DNA from: Bradyrhizobium sp. CCGB01 | GTDB lineage: Bacteria > Pseudomonadota > Alphaproteobacteria > Rhizobiales > Xanthobacteraceae | Direction: 5' to 3' | NCBI RefSeq assembly: GCF_024199795.1 | Contig: NZ_JANADK010000001.1 | Span: 4,464,001-4,528,000, forward strand | Length of the DNA stretch: 64,000 nt | Part shown: piece after piece, positions 39,622 through 48,653 of the stretch | How the letters are laid out: each line of letters starts with the position of its first letter | How positions within the stretch are numbered: position 1 is the first letter of the stretch | Notes under the pieces: generated by a model | What the model was told of the DNA's origin: nothing | The model's input: the letters and a program-made list of their open reading frames with translations, nothing else | Databases searched by the model: none | Position numbers and translations under genes: made by a program

Positions 39622-40923
39622 ATGACTCCCGCTGCCCGGCTGTCCGCAGCCATCGAACTGATCGACACCATCGAGAAGGACCGCGTGCCCGCGGCCAAGG
39701 CGCTGAAGGAGTGGGGCACCGCGCACCGCTTCGCCGGCTCCGGCGACCGCGCCGCGATCGCCGGCCTCGTCTGGGACGTGTTGCGCCGCTATGCCTCGAG
39801 CGCGCATCTGATGGATTCCGACACCGCGCGGGCGCGGCTGATCGGCATGCTCCGGCTGGAGCGCAACATGGACGTGGCCACCATGGGCGCGTTGTTCGAC
39901 GGCAGCCGGTTTGCACCGGCGCCGCTGACCGAGGCCGAGCAGGCCGCGCTGGCCTCGCGTTCGCTGAAGGACGCGCCGGCTGCGATCGTCGGCGATTATC
40001 CGGAATGGCTCGACCCGTATTTCGCAAAAGTGTTTGGTGAGGATCGCGCCGCGGAGGCGGCCGCGATGGCGAGCCGGGCGCCGCTCGATTTGCGCGTCAA
40101 TACGCTAAAATCCAATCGCGACAAGGTGCTGAAGGCGCTTGCTCATCTTCACGCGAAACCGACGCCATGGTCCGCAAACGGCCTGCGCATCGAGCTTTCG
40201 GCCGATGCGCGCAACCCCGGCATCCAGGCGGAGGAGGATTTCATCAAGGGCGGCGTTGAAGTGCAGGATGAGGGATCGCAGCTTGCGGCCAGCTTCACGG
40301 CGGCAAAACCCGGCGAGCAGGTGATCGATCTCTGCGCCGGCGCCGGCGGCAAGACGCTGGCGCTGGCCGCGCTGATGCAGGGCAAGGGCCGGCTGATCGC
40401 GACCGACAGCGACAAGCGGCAACTCGCCCCCATCCACGAACGCCTCTCGCGCGCCGGCGTCCACAATGCCGATGTTCGCACGCCCAAGGGCGAGGCCGAT
40501 CCGCTGGCCGACATCAGCGGCACCGCCGATCTCGTCGTCATCGACGCGCCGTGCACGGGAACCGGAACCTGGCGTCGCAACCCCGACGCCAAATGGCGCA
40601 TGCGGCCGGGCGCGCTGGAGATCCGCCTGCGCGACCAGGCCGAGGTGCTGGAGCGCGCGGTTCCCCTGGTGAAGGCCGGCGGCCGCATCGCCTACATCAC
40701 CTGCTCGGTGCTGGCGGAAGAGAACGGCGAGCAGGTGAGGGCGTTCGTTGGCCGCCATGGCGAATTCGCGGTCGTGCCGCCCGAGCAGACCGCGAGCGTG
40801 CTCTGGGACAAGGCGGAGGATTTTGCAAAGGCCGCGCTGCAGTCGGCGGAAGGCTGGCTGATGACGCCGCGGCGGACGGGCACGGACGGGTTCTTCGTCT
40901 CGGTGTTGAAAAAGGTCTCGTAG
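39622..40923 (+). CDS. RsmB/NOP family class I SAM-dependent RNA methyltransferase
   Basis: The 433-residue protein has an N-terminal NusB-like helical part (about 1-110) and a C-terminal m5C methyltransferase. The SAM motif is VIDLCAGAGGKTLALAALMQ (about 235-254); motif IV is VIDAPCTGTGTWRRNPD with the releasing Cys, and motif VI is YITCSVLAEENGEQV with the catalytic Cys. It would methylate cytosine in rRNA, but it is divergent from E. coli RsmB, so position C967 is not certain. A repeat begins at its stop codon. Confidence 0.93.
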   Translation: MTPAARLSAAIELIDTIEKDRVPAAKALKEWGTAHRFAGSGDRAAIAGLVWDVLRRYASSAHLMDSDTARARLIGMLRLERNMDVATMGALFDGSRFAPAPLTEAEQAALASRSLKDAPAAIVGDYPEWLDPYFAKVFGEDRAAEAAAMASRAPLDLRVNTLKSNRDKVLKALAHLHAKPTPWSANGLRIELSADARNPGIQAEEDFIKGGVEVQDEGSQLAASFTAAKPGEQVIDLCAGAGGKTLALAALMQGKGRLIATDSDKRQLAPIHERLSRAGVHNADVRTPKGEADPLADISGTADLVVIDAPCTGTGTWRRNPDAKWRMRPGALEIRLRDQAEVLERAVPLVKAGGRIAYITCSVLAEENGEQVRAFVGRHGEFAVVPPEQTASVLWDKAEDFAKAALQSAEGWLMTPRRTGTDGFFVSVLKKVS

Positions 40924-41006
40924 GGTGGGCAAAGGCGCGAAGCGCCGTGCCCACCATCTCTGGCCGTGATGGAAGACGTGGGCACGCTTCGCTTTGCCCA
41001 CCCTAC
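40920..41006. repeat. Palindromic intergenic repeat (gtagggtggg family)
   Basis: The arms gtagggtgggcaaaggcgcg and cgcttcgctttgcccaccct bracket a short ccatctctggccgtgatgg hairpin. The left arm begins within the last codons of the rRNA methyltransferase gene and provides its TAG stop. A relative is at 853-940. Confidence 0.8.
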
Positions 41007-41044
41007 GGCACCACTGATCGACGTTGTCATTCCGGCCCAAATAC

Positions 41045-41080
41045 AAAAGCCCCGCGGACCGAATCCCGGTCGCGGGGCCT
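41045..41080 (-). terminator. Rho-independent terminator of the cold-shock gene
   Basis: On the minus strand, ggccccgcgaccggg pairs with cggtccgcggggc, and is followed by TTTTGT. It lies about 60 bp beyond the stop of the minus-strand cold-shock gene, the expected place for an intrinsic terminator. Confidence 0.75.
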
Positions 41081-41138
41081 GTATTAGCGAGCGCTTCTGC
41101 CGGTACGTCCGTGGTCAGAAGCGCCGGTGCGCGGGCGA

Positions 41139-41348
41139 TTAGCCGACGCGGAGATTGTCAGCCGACGACTTGCCGCTGCGACGGTCGGCGACGATGTCGA
41201 ACGAGACCTTCTGACCCTCGTTGAGGGAGGAGAGGCCAGCGCGCTCGACAGCGCTGATGTGCACGAACACGTCCTTCTGGCCGTCGTCCGGCTGGATGAA
41301 ACCATAACCCTTTTGGGTGTTGAACCACTTCACGGTGCCCATAGCCAT
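41139..41348 (-). CDS. cspA: Cold-shock protein
   Basis: The 69-residue single cold-shock domain has RNP1 in [11 protein letters not shown] and RNP2 in [11 protein letters not shown], starting [20 protein letters not shown]. It binds single-stranded RNA and DNA and keeps mRNA unfolded. A GGAA ribosome site (ctaaaggaaattcccatggc on the coding strand) precedes the ATG. An AT-rich leader and a downstream intrinsic terminator (41045-41080) show it is a monocistronic unit. Gene symbol is generic for the family. Confidence 0.95.
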   Translation of the reverse strand: MAMGTVKWFNTQKGYGFIQPDDGQKDVFVHISAVERAGLSSLNEGQKVSFDIVADRRSGKSSADNLRVG

Positions 41349-41613
41349 GGGAATTTCCTTTAGTTAATTAGAGAGGATACGCACGCAGACCGGTACGCAC
41401 AATTGCGCCCATAGCCCTGATGAGTCGATGTTTTGGAGAGATCATCTGAAGCGTGCGCGCCTGTCTTAGACGAGGCGAAGCGGCCCAGTCGTTCGGCCAA
41501 GTATCGATGATCACAATATAGCGAGCATTTGAGGCCACTTCAAGGCACCACCCGTGAGCCGGGACGTCGCGCGACTTTGCTATTTTGCAGTGCAAATGAA
41601 CTGCTCGCGCAGC

Positions 41614-41946
41614 TCAATCTACGATGAAGAGCGTGGCGCCGGTGACCGTCGAGGACCGGTGCGCGGCGTCGCCGAAATCCGAGACCTGGTAGCTCATTCC
41701 CGCCGTCAGCTTGAACTTGCGCCCGTCGCGCAGCTCGCTGTCGAGCTCGCCTGCGAGCACGTAGAGCACGTGGCCGCGGTCGCACCAATGGTCGGCGAGA
41801 TAGCCCGGCGAATACTCGACCATCCGCACCCTGAGATCGCCGATGTTGAGCGTCCGCCACTTGGCCTGCCCGGTCTCGCCGGGATGCGTGGTGGTCTCGA
41901 CCTTGCTCCAGTCGGTGACGGTGAAGGCGGAGGCGGGGAGTTTCAT
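41614..41946 (-). CDS. Small cupin-fold protein
   Basis: The 110-residue protein folds as a single cupin: RVRMVEYSPGYLADHWCDRG contains the first His cluster, GHVLYVLAGELDSELRDGRK follows, and GMSYQVSDFGDAAHRSSTV has the second His. The ADHWC segment is characteristic of a small DHCW-like cupin group without assigned reaction. ATG at 41946 gives a compact domain; 7 extra residues are possible from 41967. It is divergent from guaA, and the pair may share a promoter region. Confidence 0.85.
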   Translation of the reverse strand: MKLPASAFTVTDWSKVETTTHPGETGQAKWRTLNIGDLRVRMVEYSPGYLADHWCDRGHVLYVLAGELDSELRDGRKFKLTAGMSYQVSDFGDAAHRSSTVTGATLFIVD

Positions 41947-42076
41947 CGGATCATCCGCATTGCGCAAATTGGGTCAATAATATTGACGTATGAGGCCGCT
42001 GTCCATGCCCAAAGAAGGATGTGGGGCGCGCGCCCGCGCGGTTGCGGGCCGTCGCGCCGTCGCGTATCTGCTGGCC

Positions 42077-43675
42077 ATGACAGCAGCACAGAACGACCGC
42101 TCCGCGTCGACGCCCTCGGTGGCCTCGGCGCACGACAAGATTCTCATCGTCGACTTCGGCAGCCAAGTGACGCAGCTGATCGCGCGTCGCGTGCGCGAGG
42201 ACGGCGTCTATTGCGAGATCGTCCCGTTCAACAAGTCCGAGGCGGCCTTCGACGCGATGAAGCCGAAGGCGGTGATCCTCTCCGGCGGCCCCGAGTCGGT
42301 GCATGAGGCCGGCTCGCCCCGCGCCCCGCAAGCGATCTTCGATTCCGGCGTGCCGGTGATGGGCATCTGCTACGGCCAGATGACGATGGCGGCCCAGCTC
42401 GGCGGCACCGTCGAGGGCGGCCATCACCGCGAATTCGGCCGCGCCGATGTCGAGGTGAAGGCGCCGAGCAGGCTGTTCGAGGACGTCTGGTCACCCGGCG
42501 GCAAGAACCAGGTCTGGATGAGCCATGGCGACCGCATCACAAAGATGCCGCCGGGCTTCTCCGTCGCCGGCACCTCGCCGAACGCGCCGTTCGCAATCAT
42601 CCAGGACGAGGCGCGCAAGTACTACGGCCTGATGTTCCACCCCGAAGTGGTGCACACGCCCGACGGCGCGAAACTCATCCGCAATTTCGTGCGCAAGATC
42701 GCCGGCCTCACCGGCGACTGGACCATGCGCGCCTTCCGCGAGGAGGAGATTGCAAAAATCCGCGCGCAGGTCGGCAAGGGCAAGGTGCTCTGCGGGCTCT
42801 CCGGCGGCGTCGATTCAGCGGTTGCGGCCGTGCTGATCCACGAGGCCATCGGCGACCAGCTCACCTGCGTGTTCGTCGATCACGGCATGCTGCGCCTCGA
42901 TGAAGCGAAGACCGTGGTGGATCTGTTCCGCCACCACTACAACATCCCGCTCGTGCACGTGGACGCGTCCAAGCAGTTCCTCGGCGAGCTCGAAGGCGTC
43001 ACCGACCCTGAAACCAAGCGCAAGACCATCGGCCGCCTCTTCATCGAGGTGTTCGAAGCCGAGGCCAAGAAGATCGGCGGCGCCGACTTCCTGGCGCAGG
43101 GCACGCTGTATCCCGACGTGATCGAGAGCGTCTCCTTCACCGGCGGCCCCTCGGTGACGATCAAGTCGCACCACAATGTCGGCGGTCTGCCCGAGCGCAT
43201 GAACATGAAGCTCGTCGAGCCCCTGCGCGAGCTGTTCAAGGACGAGGTGCGCAAGCTCGGCTACGAGCTCGGCCTGCCCGAAATCTTCGTTGGCCGCCAC
43301 CCGTTCCCGGGCCCGGGCCTCGCCATCCGCTGCCCCGGCGACATCACCCGCGACAAGCTCGACATCCTGCGCAAGGCCGATGCCGTCTACATCGACCAGA
43401 TCCGCAAGCACGGCCTCTACGACGACATCTGGCAGGCCTTCGCCGTGCTGCTCCCCGTCAAGACGGTGGGCGTCATGGGCGACGGCCGCACATATGACTA
43501 CGTCGTGGGCCTCCGCGCCGTCACCTCAACCGACGGCATGACCGCGGACTTCTACCAGTTCGACATGAAGTTTTTGGGCGAGACCGCCACGCGCATCATC
43601 AACGAGGTGAAGGGCGTGAACCGGGTGGTGTACGACGTGACCAGCAAGCCGCCGGGGACGATTGAGTGGGAGTAG
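42077..43675 (+). CDS. guaA: GMP synthase (glutamine-hydrolysing)
   Basis: This 532-residue bifunctional enzyme aminates XMP to GMP. The N-terminal class I glutaminase has [18 protein letters not shown], the nucleophile Cys in [11 protein letters not shown], and the His-Glu pair in [14 protein letters not shown]. The ATP pyrophosphatase domain starts with the P-loop [15 protein letters not shown] near residue 235, and the C-terminal dimerisation domain ends [17 protein letters not shown]. The start at 42077 leaves a short poorly conserved leader of about 20 residues before the domain; the longer frame from 41990 lies in the intergenic region. Confidence 0.97.
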   Translation: MTAAQNDRSASTPSVASAHDKILIVDFGSQVTQLIARRVREDGVYCEIVPFNKSEAAFDAMKPKAVILSGGPESVHEAGSPRAPQAIFDSGVPVMGICYGQMTMAAQLGGTVEGGHHREFGRADVEVKAPSRLFEDVWSPGGKNQVWMSHGDRITKMPPGFSVAGTSPNAPFAIIQDEARKYYGLMFHPEVVHTPDGAKLIRNFVRKIAGLTGDWTMRAFREEEIAKIRAQVGKGKVLCGLSGGVDSAVAAVLIHEAIGDQLTCVFVDHGMLRLDEAKTVVDLFRHHYNIPLVHVDASKQFLGELEGVTDPETKRKTIGRLFIEVFEAEAKKIGGADFLAQGTLYPDVIESVSFTGGPSVTIKSHHNVGGLPERMNMKLVEPLRELFKDEVRKLGYELGLPEIFVGRHPFPGPGLAIRCPGDITRDKLDILRKADAVYIDQIRKHGLYDDIWQAFAVLLPVKTVGVMGDGRTYDYVVGLRAVTSTDGMTADFYQFDMKFLGETATRIINEVKGVNRVVYDVTSKPPGTIEWE

Positions 43676-43738
43676 GCTTGGACAACAAAGCCTGACTTTA
43701 TTAACGGCCTCTAGTCGACGTTTGTTGAGAGAGCGACC

Positions 43739-44728
43739 TTGGCTACAAAGCACAACCTTCGGAAGTACATTGAGTTGCTTGTTCAGCAGGAGTCGGCGAT
43801 CTCCGAGATCTATCTATTCGGATCGCGTGCGTACGGGACAGGAAGCCTTCGGTCGGATTGCGACCTGATTGTTCGCTCAGATCCAAACAAACCAACAAAG
43901 TTGAGTGCGCTGAGGGCATTTGCGATTAAGCGTTGCACGGCCCTGGATTTTTTTCTGTGCACGGAAGCTCGGGCAACAAGCGCAGCTAATGACAGTTCCG
44001 TTCACGCCGCAGACTTCACAGCGTTGGTGGGTAAGCTCGACGCGACGTTACTTTGGACGCGCCCAAGCGGCTTTGTCGATTTTGCCTTTCGCGATACGGG
44101 CGATTGGACCTTTGATGTTGCTAAGGGCATCGACTTCAAAATGACGGTCATGCCAGATGCGTCTTGGACCGACATGGTCTGGTCGACGAAGCGAAAAACG
44201 GTGGAGGACCGAGGCCTCCCGATCCAGCCGTACATCGGTGACACACTTGACAAAGCGGTTGGCCAAATCGTCGATGTGATCCGGCGCATGGCTTTTAAAC
44301 CCTCCGATCTTGGGCAGAAGGGCGTCGCCAAGTCGGGTTGGAGCGTTAACCTTTCGTCCGAGTATGACTGCCAGAATCTCTTCTTCACGGTGGTTAAGCC
44401 CTGGCTGCCCGGTCTTGGCAGAGAAGAGGTCGCCGTGCGCTACGATGGGCAGAGTAAGTCATCTGATTTCAGCCTCTTCGATGGTAAGCTGATCATCGAA
44501 ATGAAGTTTATCGATAGTGTTGGAAAGAAGAGCGATGTTGTAAAGACCTTGGGAGGTCTGTCGAGCTTCTATGCACATAACGCTAATGTTGGAGCGCTTC
44601 TCTTTGTCATTTTTGTCGCCCACGATGTCGCAGTGGATGATCCGAAGTGGGAAAGCGATTTCAGTTTTGAGACTCATAGTCCGTTCGTGAGGACCGTCGT
44701 GGTACGTCTCCCGCAAAAGGGGCCGTAG
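43739..44728 (+). CDS. Nucleotidyltransferase fused to PD-(D/E)xK nuclease-like domain
   Basis: This 329-residue protein starts with TTG. Residues 10-75 are a polymerase-beta-like minimal nucleotidyltransferase: LFGSRAYGTGSLRSDCDLIV (G28-S29, D40, D42) with a possible third Asp at D70. The C-terminal part (about 200-325) has SSEYDCQNLFFTVVKPWLPG, then SDFSLFDGKLIIEMKF, where D243, E254 and K256 fit the PD-(D/E)xK nuclease core found in several defence-associated proteins. The middle (100-195) is unassigned. The composition is AT-richer than guaA upstream, suggesting transfer. An antiviral or toxin role is inferred from domain pairing only. Confidence 0.8.
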   Translation: MATKHNLRKYIELLVQQESAISEIYLFGSRAYGTGSLRSDCDLIVRSDPNKPTKLSALRAFAIKRCTALDFFLCTEARATSAANDSSVHAADFTALVGKLDATLLWTRPSGFVDFAFRDTGDWTFDVAKGIDFKMTVMPDASWTDMVWSTKRKTVEDRGLPIQPYIGDTLDKAVGQIVDVIRRMAFKPSDLGQKGVAKSGWSVNLSSEYDCQNLFFTVVKPWLPGLGREEVAVRYDGQSKSSDFSLFDGKLIIEMKFIDSVGKKSDVVKTLGGLSSFYAHNANVGALLFVIFVAHDVAVDDPKWESDFSFETHSPFVRTVVVRLPQKGP

Positions 44729-44779
44729 CCGGCGTCAAGCGAAGGTGGATCAAAATTCCATTCGCCGGATGCCTTTGTC

Positions 44780-45604
44780 TCAATCACGTCGCGTCATGCG
44801 CTTTGCGGATTGGACGACGTACCGTTTGGGGGTTCCGTCCATCGCTAAAATGCGGGTGTACTTCATGACGATCCGGCCACCAGTCTTATTTGCATACTGA
44901 TCAAGCCCCCACGTAAAAACATTGCTGACTTTACGAAGAACTTCTCGAGACATGCTGATTGGTACAGTTCGACCCAATCTATTATCAAAGACCGAGCCGT
45001 ATCCAGAGTTCACGTTAAATGCTGAGACGCTGAAATCGCTCTCAATTTCCTGATCATCTTCGATGTTTAGTTTGACGTAGTCTCGTGTTCGTTCATCGTA
45101 GGTGTTGATTATGTTGTGCCCACCAAGGATTTGCATCTTTCTGGCGCCATTCCCGATGACGGCATGAGTCTGACGTACTGCGGGTTCAACCTTTGCGACC
45201 AGTGCTTCCACGTCGCCCGCGCGCCTCGCTAGAAGCTGCTTGAACTCGGGCGTCTCGGACAGATTGTGATCTCCGAGGTTCCGTGCGATTACGCGACGCA
45301 CGAGATCGTATAGGAATACTGAGGCGACCGCGCTGCCGATGCCAAGCACCTGCGCAGGATTTTGTTCAAGCCAAACGGCAAAGTCAGCGATTATGCTCCC
45401 CGCGGCCGGCGCGCTTGCCCGGACAGCATTTCGGCCGAGAAATTCACCGCGCTGCCGGATCTTCCCTGTTTCCGCATAATTAGTAACAAGCGCTAAAGTC
45501 CAAGCGAACCCTGCGAGGGCCATATAACCGTCGTAGCCTTGGAACTGATGTCGGTCCGCAGTGTCGCCAGTTAGCCTTAGTCGAAACGGAATTACTTCTG
45601 CCAT
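44780..45604 (-). CDS. Hypothetical protein of the second AT-richer island
   Basis: I do not recognise this 274-residue protein with certainty. The N-terminal 35 residues contain YDGYMALAGFAWTLALVTNY, then about residues 75-105 include a hydrophobic run (VLGIGSAVASVFLYDLVRRV) that may enter the membrane. The C-terminal half is beta-rich (MQILGGHNIINTYDERTRDY; FSVSAFNVNSGYGSVFDNRL; GRIVMKYTRILAMDGTPKRY) and could be an effector or sensor domain. It is convergent with the nucleotidyltransferase-nuclease gene, 51 bp apart. Base composition is AT-richer than the core genome. Confidence 0.75.
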   Translation of the reverse strand: MAEVIPFRLRLTGDTADRHQFQGYDGYMALAGFAWTLALVTNYAETGKIRQRGEFLGRNAVRASAPAAGSIIADFAVWLEQNPAQVLGIGSAVASVFLYDLVRRVIARNLGDHNLSETPEFKQLLARRAGDVEALVAKVEPAVRQTHAVIGNGARKMQILGGHNIINTYDERTRDYVKLNIEDDQEIESDFSVSAFNVNSGYGSVFDNRLGRTVPISMSREVLRKVSNVFTWGLDQYANKTGGRIVMKYTRILAMDGTPKRYVVQSAKRMTRRD

Positions 45605-45710
45605 GCTTTGCTTGAGTCCACGAAATTATTGAGTTTGCCAGGTGCGCGCAGTTCGCTGCGTTCCGATTTGGGAAATGCTAATCGCGATGATGAGCTCTGC
45701 ATGAACTTAT

Positions 45711-46262
45711 TCACGGCCAGAGCGCTCGATATGCTACGAAAAGACCGGCTGCTGCAGAGATTAGAACCACTATCACCGCGAGCCACTTTGCCGCTCTGAA
45801 TGTCCACTCCCCGGATTTCACGCGACGCCATTCGGCTTTAAGTAAAATCTGCGATGACGTCAGAAACTCGTTCTCAACGGCACGAATATTTTCTGCAGTG
45901 AGTTTTGCTTCGTCGGCAGTAAGTTCGTTAAATGCTTCCATTGCACTCAGGAGCTTCTTGGATTTGGGCTCCGCTGGGTTTACGCGCAGCAAAATGTTGA
46001 AAGTCGAGTTATTCAGCGGAATGTACAATGGTCGGAGTGCTTCCACCTTTTTTGCGTGGTCTGCATATCTGACCTTTGTCGCGTCATTGATGGCGTTAAC
46101 TTGCGTGAGATAGGCCGTTAGGTCGGCACGCAGTGCGTCAATCCAAGCCTGTCGAAATTCAGACGTCTTCTGCTCTTTGCTAATAATCAGCCCGAGGAAG
46201 GATATGATCCCTGCAATGAGGGCCGCCGTTATGGCGCCTACGGCTGCATCGGGTACGTGCAC
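45711..46262 (-). CDS. Hypothetical protein with two membrane segments
   Basis: The 183-residue protein begins at a GTG (46262) with a strong GGAGG ribosome site on the minus strand (about 46269-46273). A first membrane segment spans about residues 8-28 (AAVGAITAALIAGIISFLGL), a second about 158-180 (AAKWLAVIVVLISAAAGLFV). Between them lies a long helical region with a coiled-coil look (LRADLTAYLTQVNAINDATK; FNELTADEAKLTAENIRAVE), so both ends are membrane-anchored around a cytoplasmic helical loop. I do not recognise the family. The gene lies in the second AT-richer island. Confidence 0.8.
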   Translation of the reverse strand: MHVPDAAVGAITAALIAGIISFLGLIISKEQKTSEFRQAWIDALRADLTAYLTQVNAINDATKVRYADHAKKVEALRPLYIPLNNSTFNILLRVNPAEPKSKKLLSAMEAFNELTADEAKLTAENIRAVENEFLTSSQILLKAEWRRVKSGEWTFRAAKWLAVIVVLISAAAGLFVAYRALWP

Positions 46263-46581
46263 AAATCGCCTCCAACCAGACCCAAAGGAAAAGCATTAGC
46301 GGGTAAGGTCCAGAACACTCTACTAAATCGCGAGTCGTCAACTCCTCCGCGTCCTTTCGGGAGCTTTCTCCTGAGATATCTGACATTTTGCAGTGCAATG
46401 CAGTTTGAATCGACTGATTGCAGGGTCTTAAGCCCCGGAGATCGGGGCGGGTGTGCACTAGCCGCGATCGCTGGCCCGGCGCGGCTTCTCGTTGACCATC
46501 ATCACTTCAGCACGAACGTGGGCTGCGGGCTATGCTTCCCCGTGATACGAACTCGCGCCGCAGCCTCAGGAGCCCGTCTCG
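46263..46581. other. 319-bp divergent intergenic region
   Basis: This spacer separates the island's membrane protein (minus) from the serine hydrolase (plus). It carries the motif TTTTGCAGTGCAA at 46386-46398, also seen at 19489-19501 and 41583-41595, and returns to GC-rich composition towards the right. No gene is seen. Confidence 0.5.
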
Positions 46582-47835
46582 ATGTCCGTCGTGCCCACCT
46601 CTAGCCAGTCGCCCGCTGCCCAAACTAACCCCGAAACCCTCGGCTGGATGCAGGGCTTCCCTCCGTCCCCCGATCGCACCATCACCTTCCAGGACGGCTC
46701 CTTCCGCAGCTTCCCCGAGCTGCGCTGGGCCTGGAGCAACATCCGCCAGCTGGTGCCGACGGTGAACGTCTGGCGCGGGGCGGGGCCTGCGTCACCTCTT
46801 CCGCGCGCGGACCATGACATCGGCGCGGTCGCCTCGACCACGATGGACGGTCGGCCCATGACCTTCGCAAAAATGCTGGAGGAGACCTACACCGACGGCA
46901 TCGCGGTGCTGCATCGGGGCAAGCTGATCTATGAGCGCTATTTTGGTGCGTTGAAGCCGCACAAGCCGCATATCGCGATGTCGGTGACGAAATCGTTCAC
47001 CGGCACGCTCGCCGGCATTTTGATGGCCGAAGGCAAGATCGATCCGCAGGCGCCGATCACCGACTATGTGCCGGAGCTGAAGGCCAGCGCGTTCGGTGAT
47101 GCGCGCGTGCACGAGGCCATGGATATGACCACGGGGCTCGAATACACCGAGATCTATACCGACAAGAATTCCGCCGTATGGGGCTTGCGGCGCGCCAACG
47201 GCATGGCGCCGATCCCGCCGGACTATGAGGGCGCGACCAATATCTTCGATTTTCTCGTGGCGCAGAAGAAGCAAGGCGAGCACGGCAAGGCGTTTGCCTA
47301 CAAGACCGTCAATTCCGACGTGCTGGCCTGGATCATCAGGCGCGCCAGCGGCATGACGTTGTCCGACCTGCTCTCCGAGCGTATCTGGGCGCCCATGGGC
47401 GCGGAGGAGGACGCGCATTATCACGTCGATCGCATCGGCACCGAGAGCGGCGGTGGCGGCCTCTCCACCACGTTGCGCGATCTCGCCCGCTTCGGCGAGA
47501 TGATCCGCAATCACGGCCGCTTCAACGGCCGCCAGATCGTGCCATCATCGGTGGTCGAGGACATCGCGCGCGGTGGCGACCCCGAAAAGTTCAAGCCGGC
47601 CGGCTACACCACGCTGCCGGGCGCGTCCTACCGCAATCAATGGTGGGTCACGCACAATGCGCACGGCGCCTACATGGCGCGCGGCGTTCACGGCCAGGGC
47701 ATCTACATCGATCCCAGGGCCGAGATGGTGATCGCGCGCTACGCCTCGCATCCGGTCGCGGGCAACGCCGCCAATGATCCCGTGACGCTGCCGGCGTACA
47801 TGGCGGTGGCGAAGGAGCTGATGGCGGGCGGGTAG
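46582..47835 (+). CDS. Beta-lactamase-fold serine hydrolase
   Basis: The 417-residue protein is a class C beta-lactamase/esterase-like hydrolase. The nucleophile motif S-x-x-K is in MSVTKSFTG (about residue 137), and the Tyr motif is in FAYKTVNSDVLAW (Y-x-N-like, about 235). Such enzymes often act as esterases, amidases or 6-aminohexanoate-dimer hydrolases (NylB-like) rather than true beta-lactamases. No signal peptide is visible, so it is probably cytoplasmic. AGGAG at 46568-46572 is the ribosome site. Confidence 0.9.
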   Translation: MSVVPTSSQSPAAQTNPETLGWMQGFPPSPDRTITFQDGSFRSFPELRWAWSNIRQLVPTVNVWRGAGPASPLPRADHDIGAVASTTMDGRPMTFAKMLEETYTDGIAVLHRGKLIYERYFGALKPHKPHIAMSVTKSFTGTLAGILMAEGKIDPQAPITDYVPELKASAFGDARVHEAMDMTTGLEYTEIYTDKNSAVWGLRRANGMAPIPPDYEGATNIFDFLVAQKKQGEHGKAFAYKTVNSDVLAWIIRRASGMTLSDLLSERIWAPMGAEEDAHYHVDRIGTESGGGGLSTTLRDLARFGEMIRNHGRFNGRQIVPSSVVEDIARGGDPEKFKPAGYTTLPGASYRNQWWVTHNAHGAYMARGVHGQGIYIDPRAEMVIARYASHPVAGNAANDPVTLPAYMAVAKELMAGG

Positions 47836-47849
47836 GTCGCGATGATCGC

Positions 47850-47917
47850 GTAGGCGTAATCCGCCATCTCTCGCCAAGTTGCGCTCAAGGTGGCGGATTG
47901 GGCTTCGCCAATCCGCT
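47850..47917. repeat. Palindromic intergenic repeat (ggcggatt family)
   Basis: gcgtaatccgccatctctcg pairs with caaggtggcggattgggctt over a short loop. Similar units appear at 49020-49093 and 50971-51115. Confidence 0.65.
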
Positions 47918-47918
47918 G

Positions 47919-47940
47919 AATATAAGGATTGACTTATATT
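47919..47940. promoter_or_regulatory. ArsR-type operator
   Basis: AATATAAG-GATTGA-CTTATATT is a perfect 8-6-8 inverted repeat 50 bp before the SRPBCC gene. It covers a -35-like TTGACT (47929-47934). This AT-rich palindrome is the kind bound by ArsR-family dimers, and an ArsR gene is second in the operon, so autoregulation is inferred. Confidence 0.75.
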
Positions 47941-47956
47941 AGTCTTGGCCGATATT
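47929..47956 (+). promoter_or_regulatory. Probable promoter of the SRPBCC-ArsR operon
   Basis: TTGACT (47929-47934) and GATATT (47951-47956) are separated by 16 bp, upstream of an AAGGAG ribosome site and the ATG at 47991. The operator palindrome overlaps the -35 box, so a bound repressor would block polymerase. Confidence 0.5.
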
Positions 47957-47990
47957 CATCTTGCGCTCAACGATAAAAAGGAGAAACGCA

Positions 47991-48653
47991 ATGGAGATCG
48001 ACGTGGCCAGGGTTTTGGGGCTTGTGACACGGTCGGTGAAGAACCTTGAGAAAGACGGGAAGGCGGCCAGCGCGGTGACGCTGACACGGCTTTACGAGAC
48101 GAGCGTCGACGATCTCTGGGACGCCGTGACGAGCAAGGAGCGCATTCCGCGCTGGTTTTTGCCGGTCGAGGGAGACCTCCAGATCGGCGGACGATACCAG
48201 CTCAAGGGGAACGCGGGCGGCACCATCACGGCGTGCACGCCTCCGACCCATTTTGCAGCAACGTGGGAATTCGGCGGCGCGGTGACGTGGATCGACGTCC
48301 GGCTGGCCGCTGAACGGGGCCAGGCGCGTTTGACGCTGGAGCACACCGCGATCATCGAGGATCATTGGGATCAGTTCGGCCCGGGTGCGGTGGGTATTGG
48401 CTGGGACCTCGCCATTGCGGGACTGGAGCGATATCTTGCCACCGGGGCATCGGTCGACCATGAGACGGCCGAGGCGTGGATGGGCTCTCCCGCAGGCAAG
48501 GACTTCATGACGACTAGCGGCGAATATTGGCGCGCAGCGCATGTCGCAAGCGGGGTCGATCCCGACACGGCGAAGCAGCGCTCGGATCGCACCATCGCGT
48601 TCTATCGCGGCGAGATGCCGCCCGACGTCGCTCATCCAGGCACAGGAAGCTGA
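47991..48653 (+). CDS. SRPBCC (AHSA1-like) domain protein
   Basis: The 220-residue protein has the START-like fold of the AHSA1 group from about residue 27: VTLTRLYETSVDDLWDAVTS, WFLPVEGDLQIGGRYQLKGN and FAATWEFGGAVTWIDVRLAA. The cavity binds a small hydrophobic ligand; the biological role of this subgroup is not known. A C-terminal extension (about 160-220) follows the domain. The AAGGAG at 47979-47984 supports the ATG at 47991. Its stop overlaps the ATG of the ArsR gene (TGATG), the common arrangement of ArsR/AHSA1 pairs. Confidence 0.9.
   Translation: MEIDVARVLGLVTRSVKNLEKDGKAASAVTLTRLYETSVDDLWDAVTSKERIPRWFLPVEGDLQIGGRYQLKGNAGGTITACTPPTHFAATWEFGGAVTWIDVRLAAERGQARLTLEHTAIIEDHWDQFGPGAVGIGWDLAIAGLERYLATGASVDHETAEAWMGSPAGKDFMTTSGEYWRAAHVASGVDPDTAKQRSDRTIAFYRGEMPPDVAHPGTGS

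Noticed and set aside
41368..41595. 75-codon minus-strand frame upstream of cspA
   Set aside because: No ribosome site or family resemblance; the region is more likely the cspA leader and promoter.
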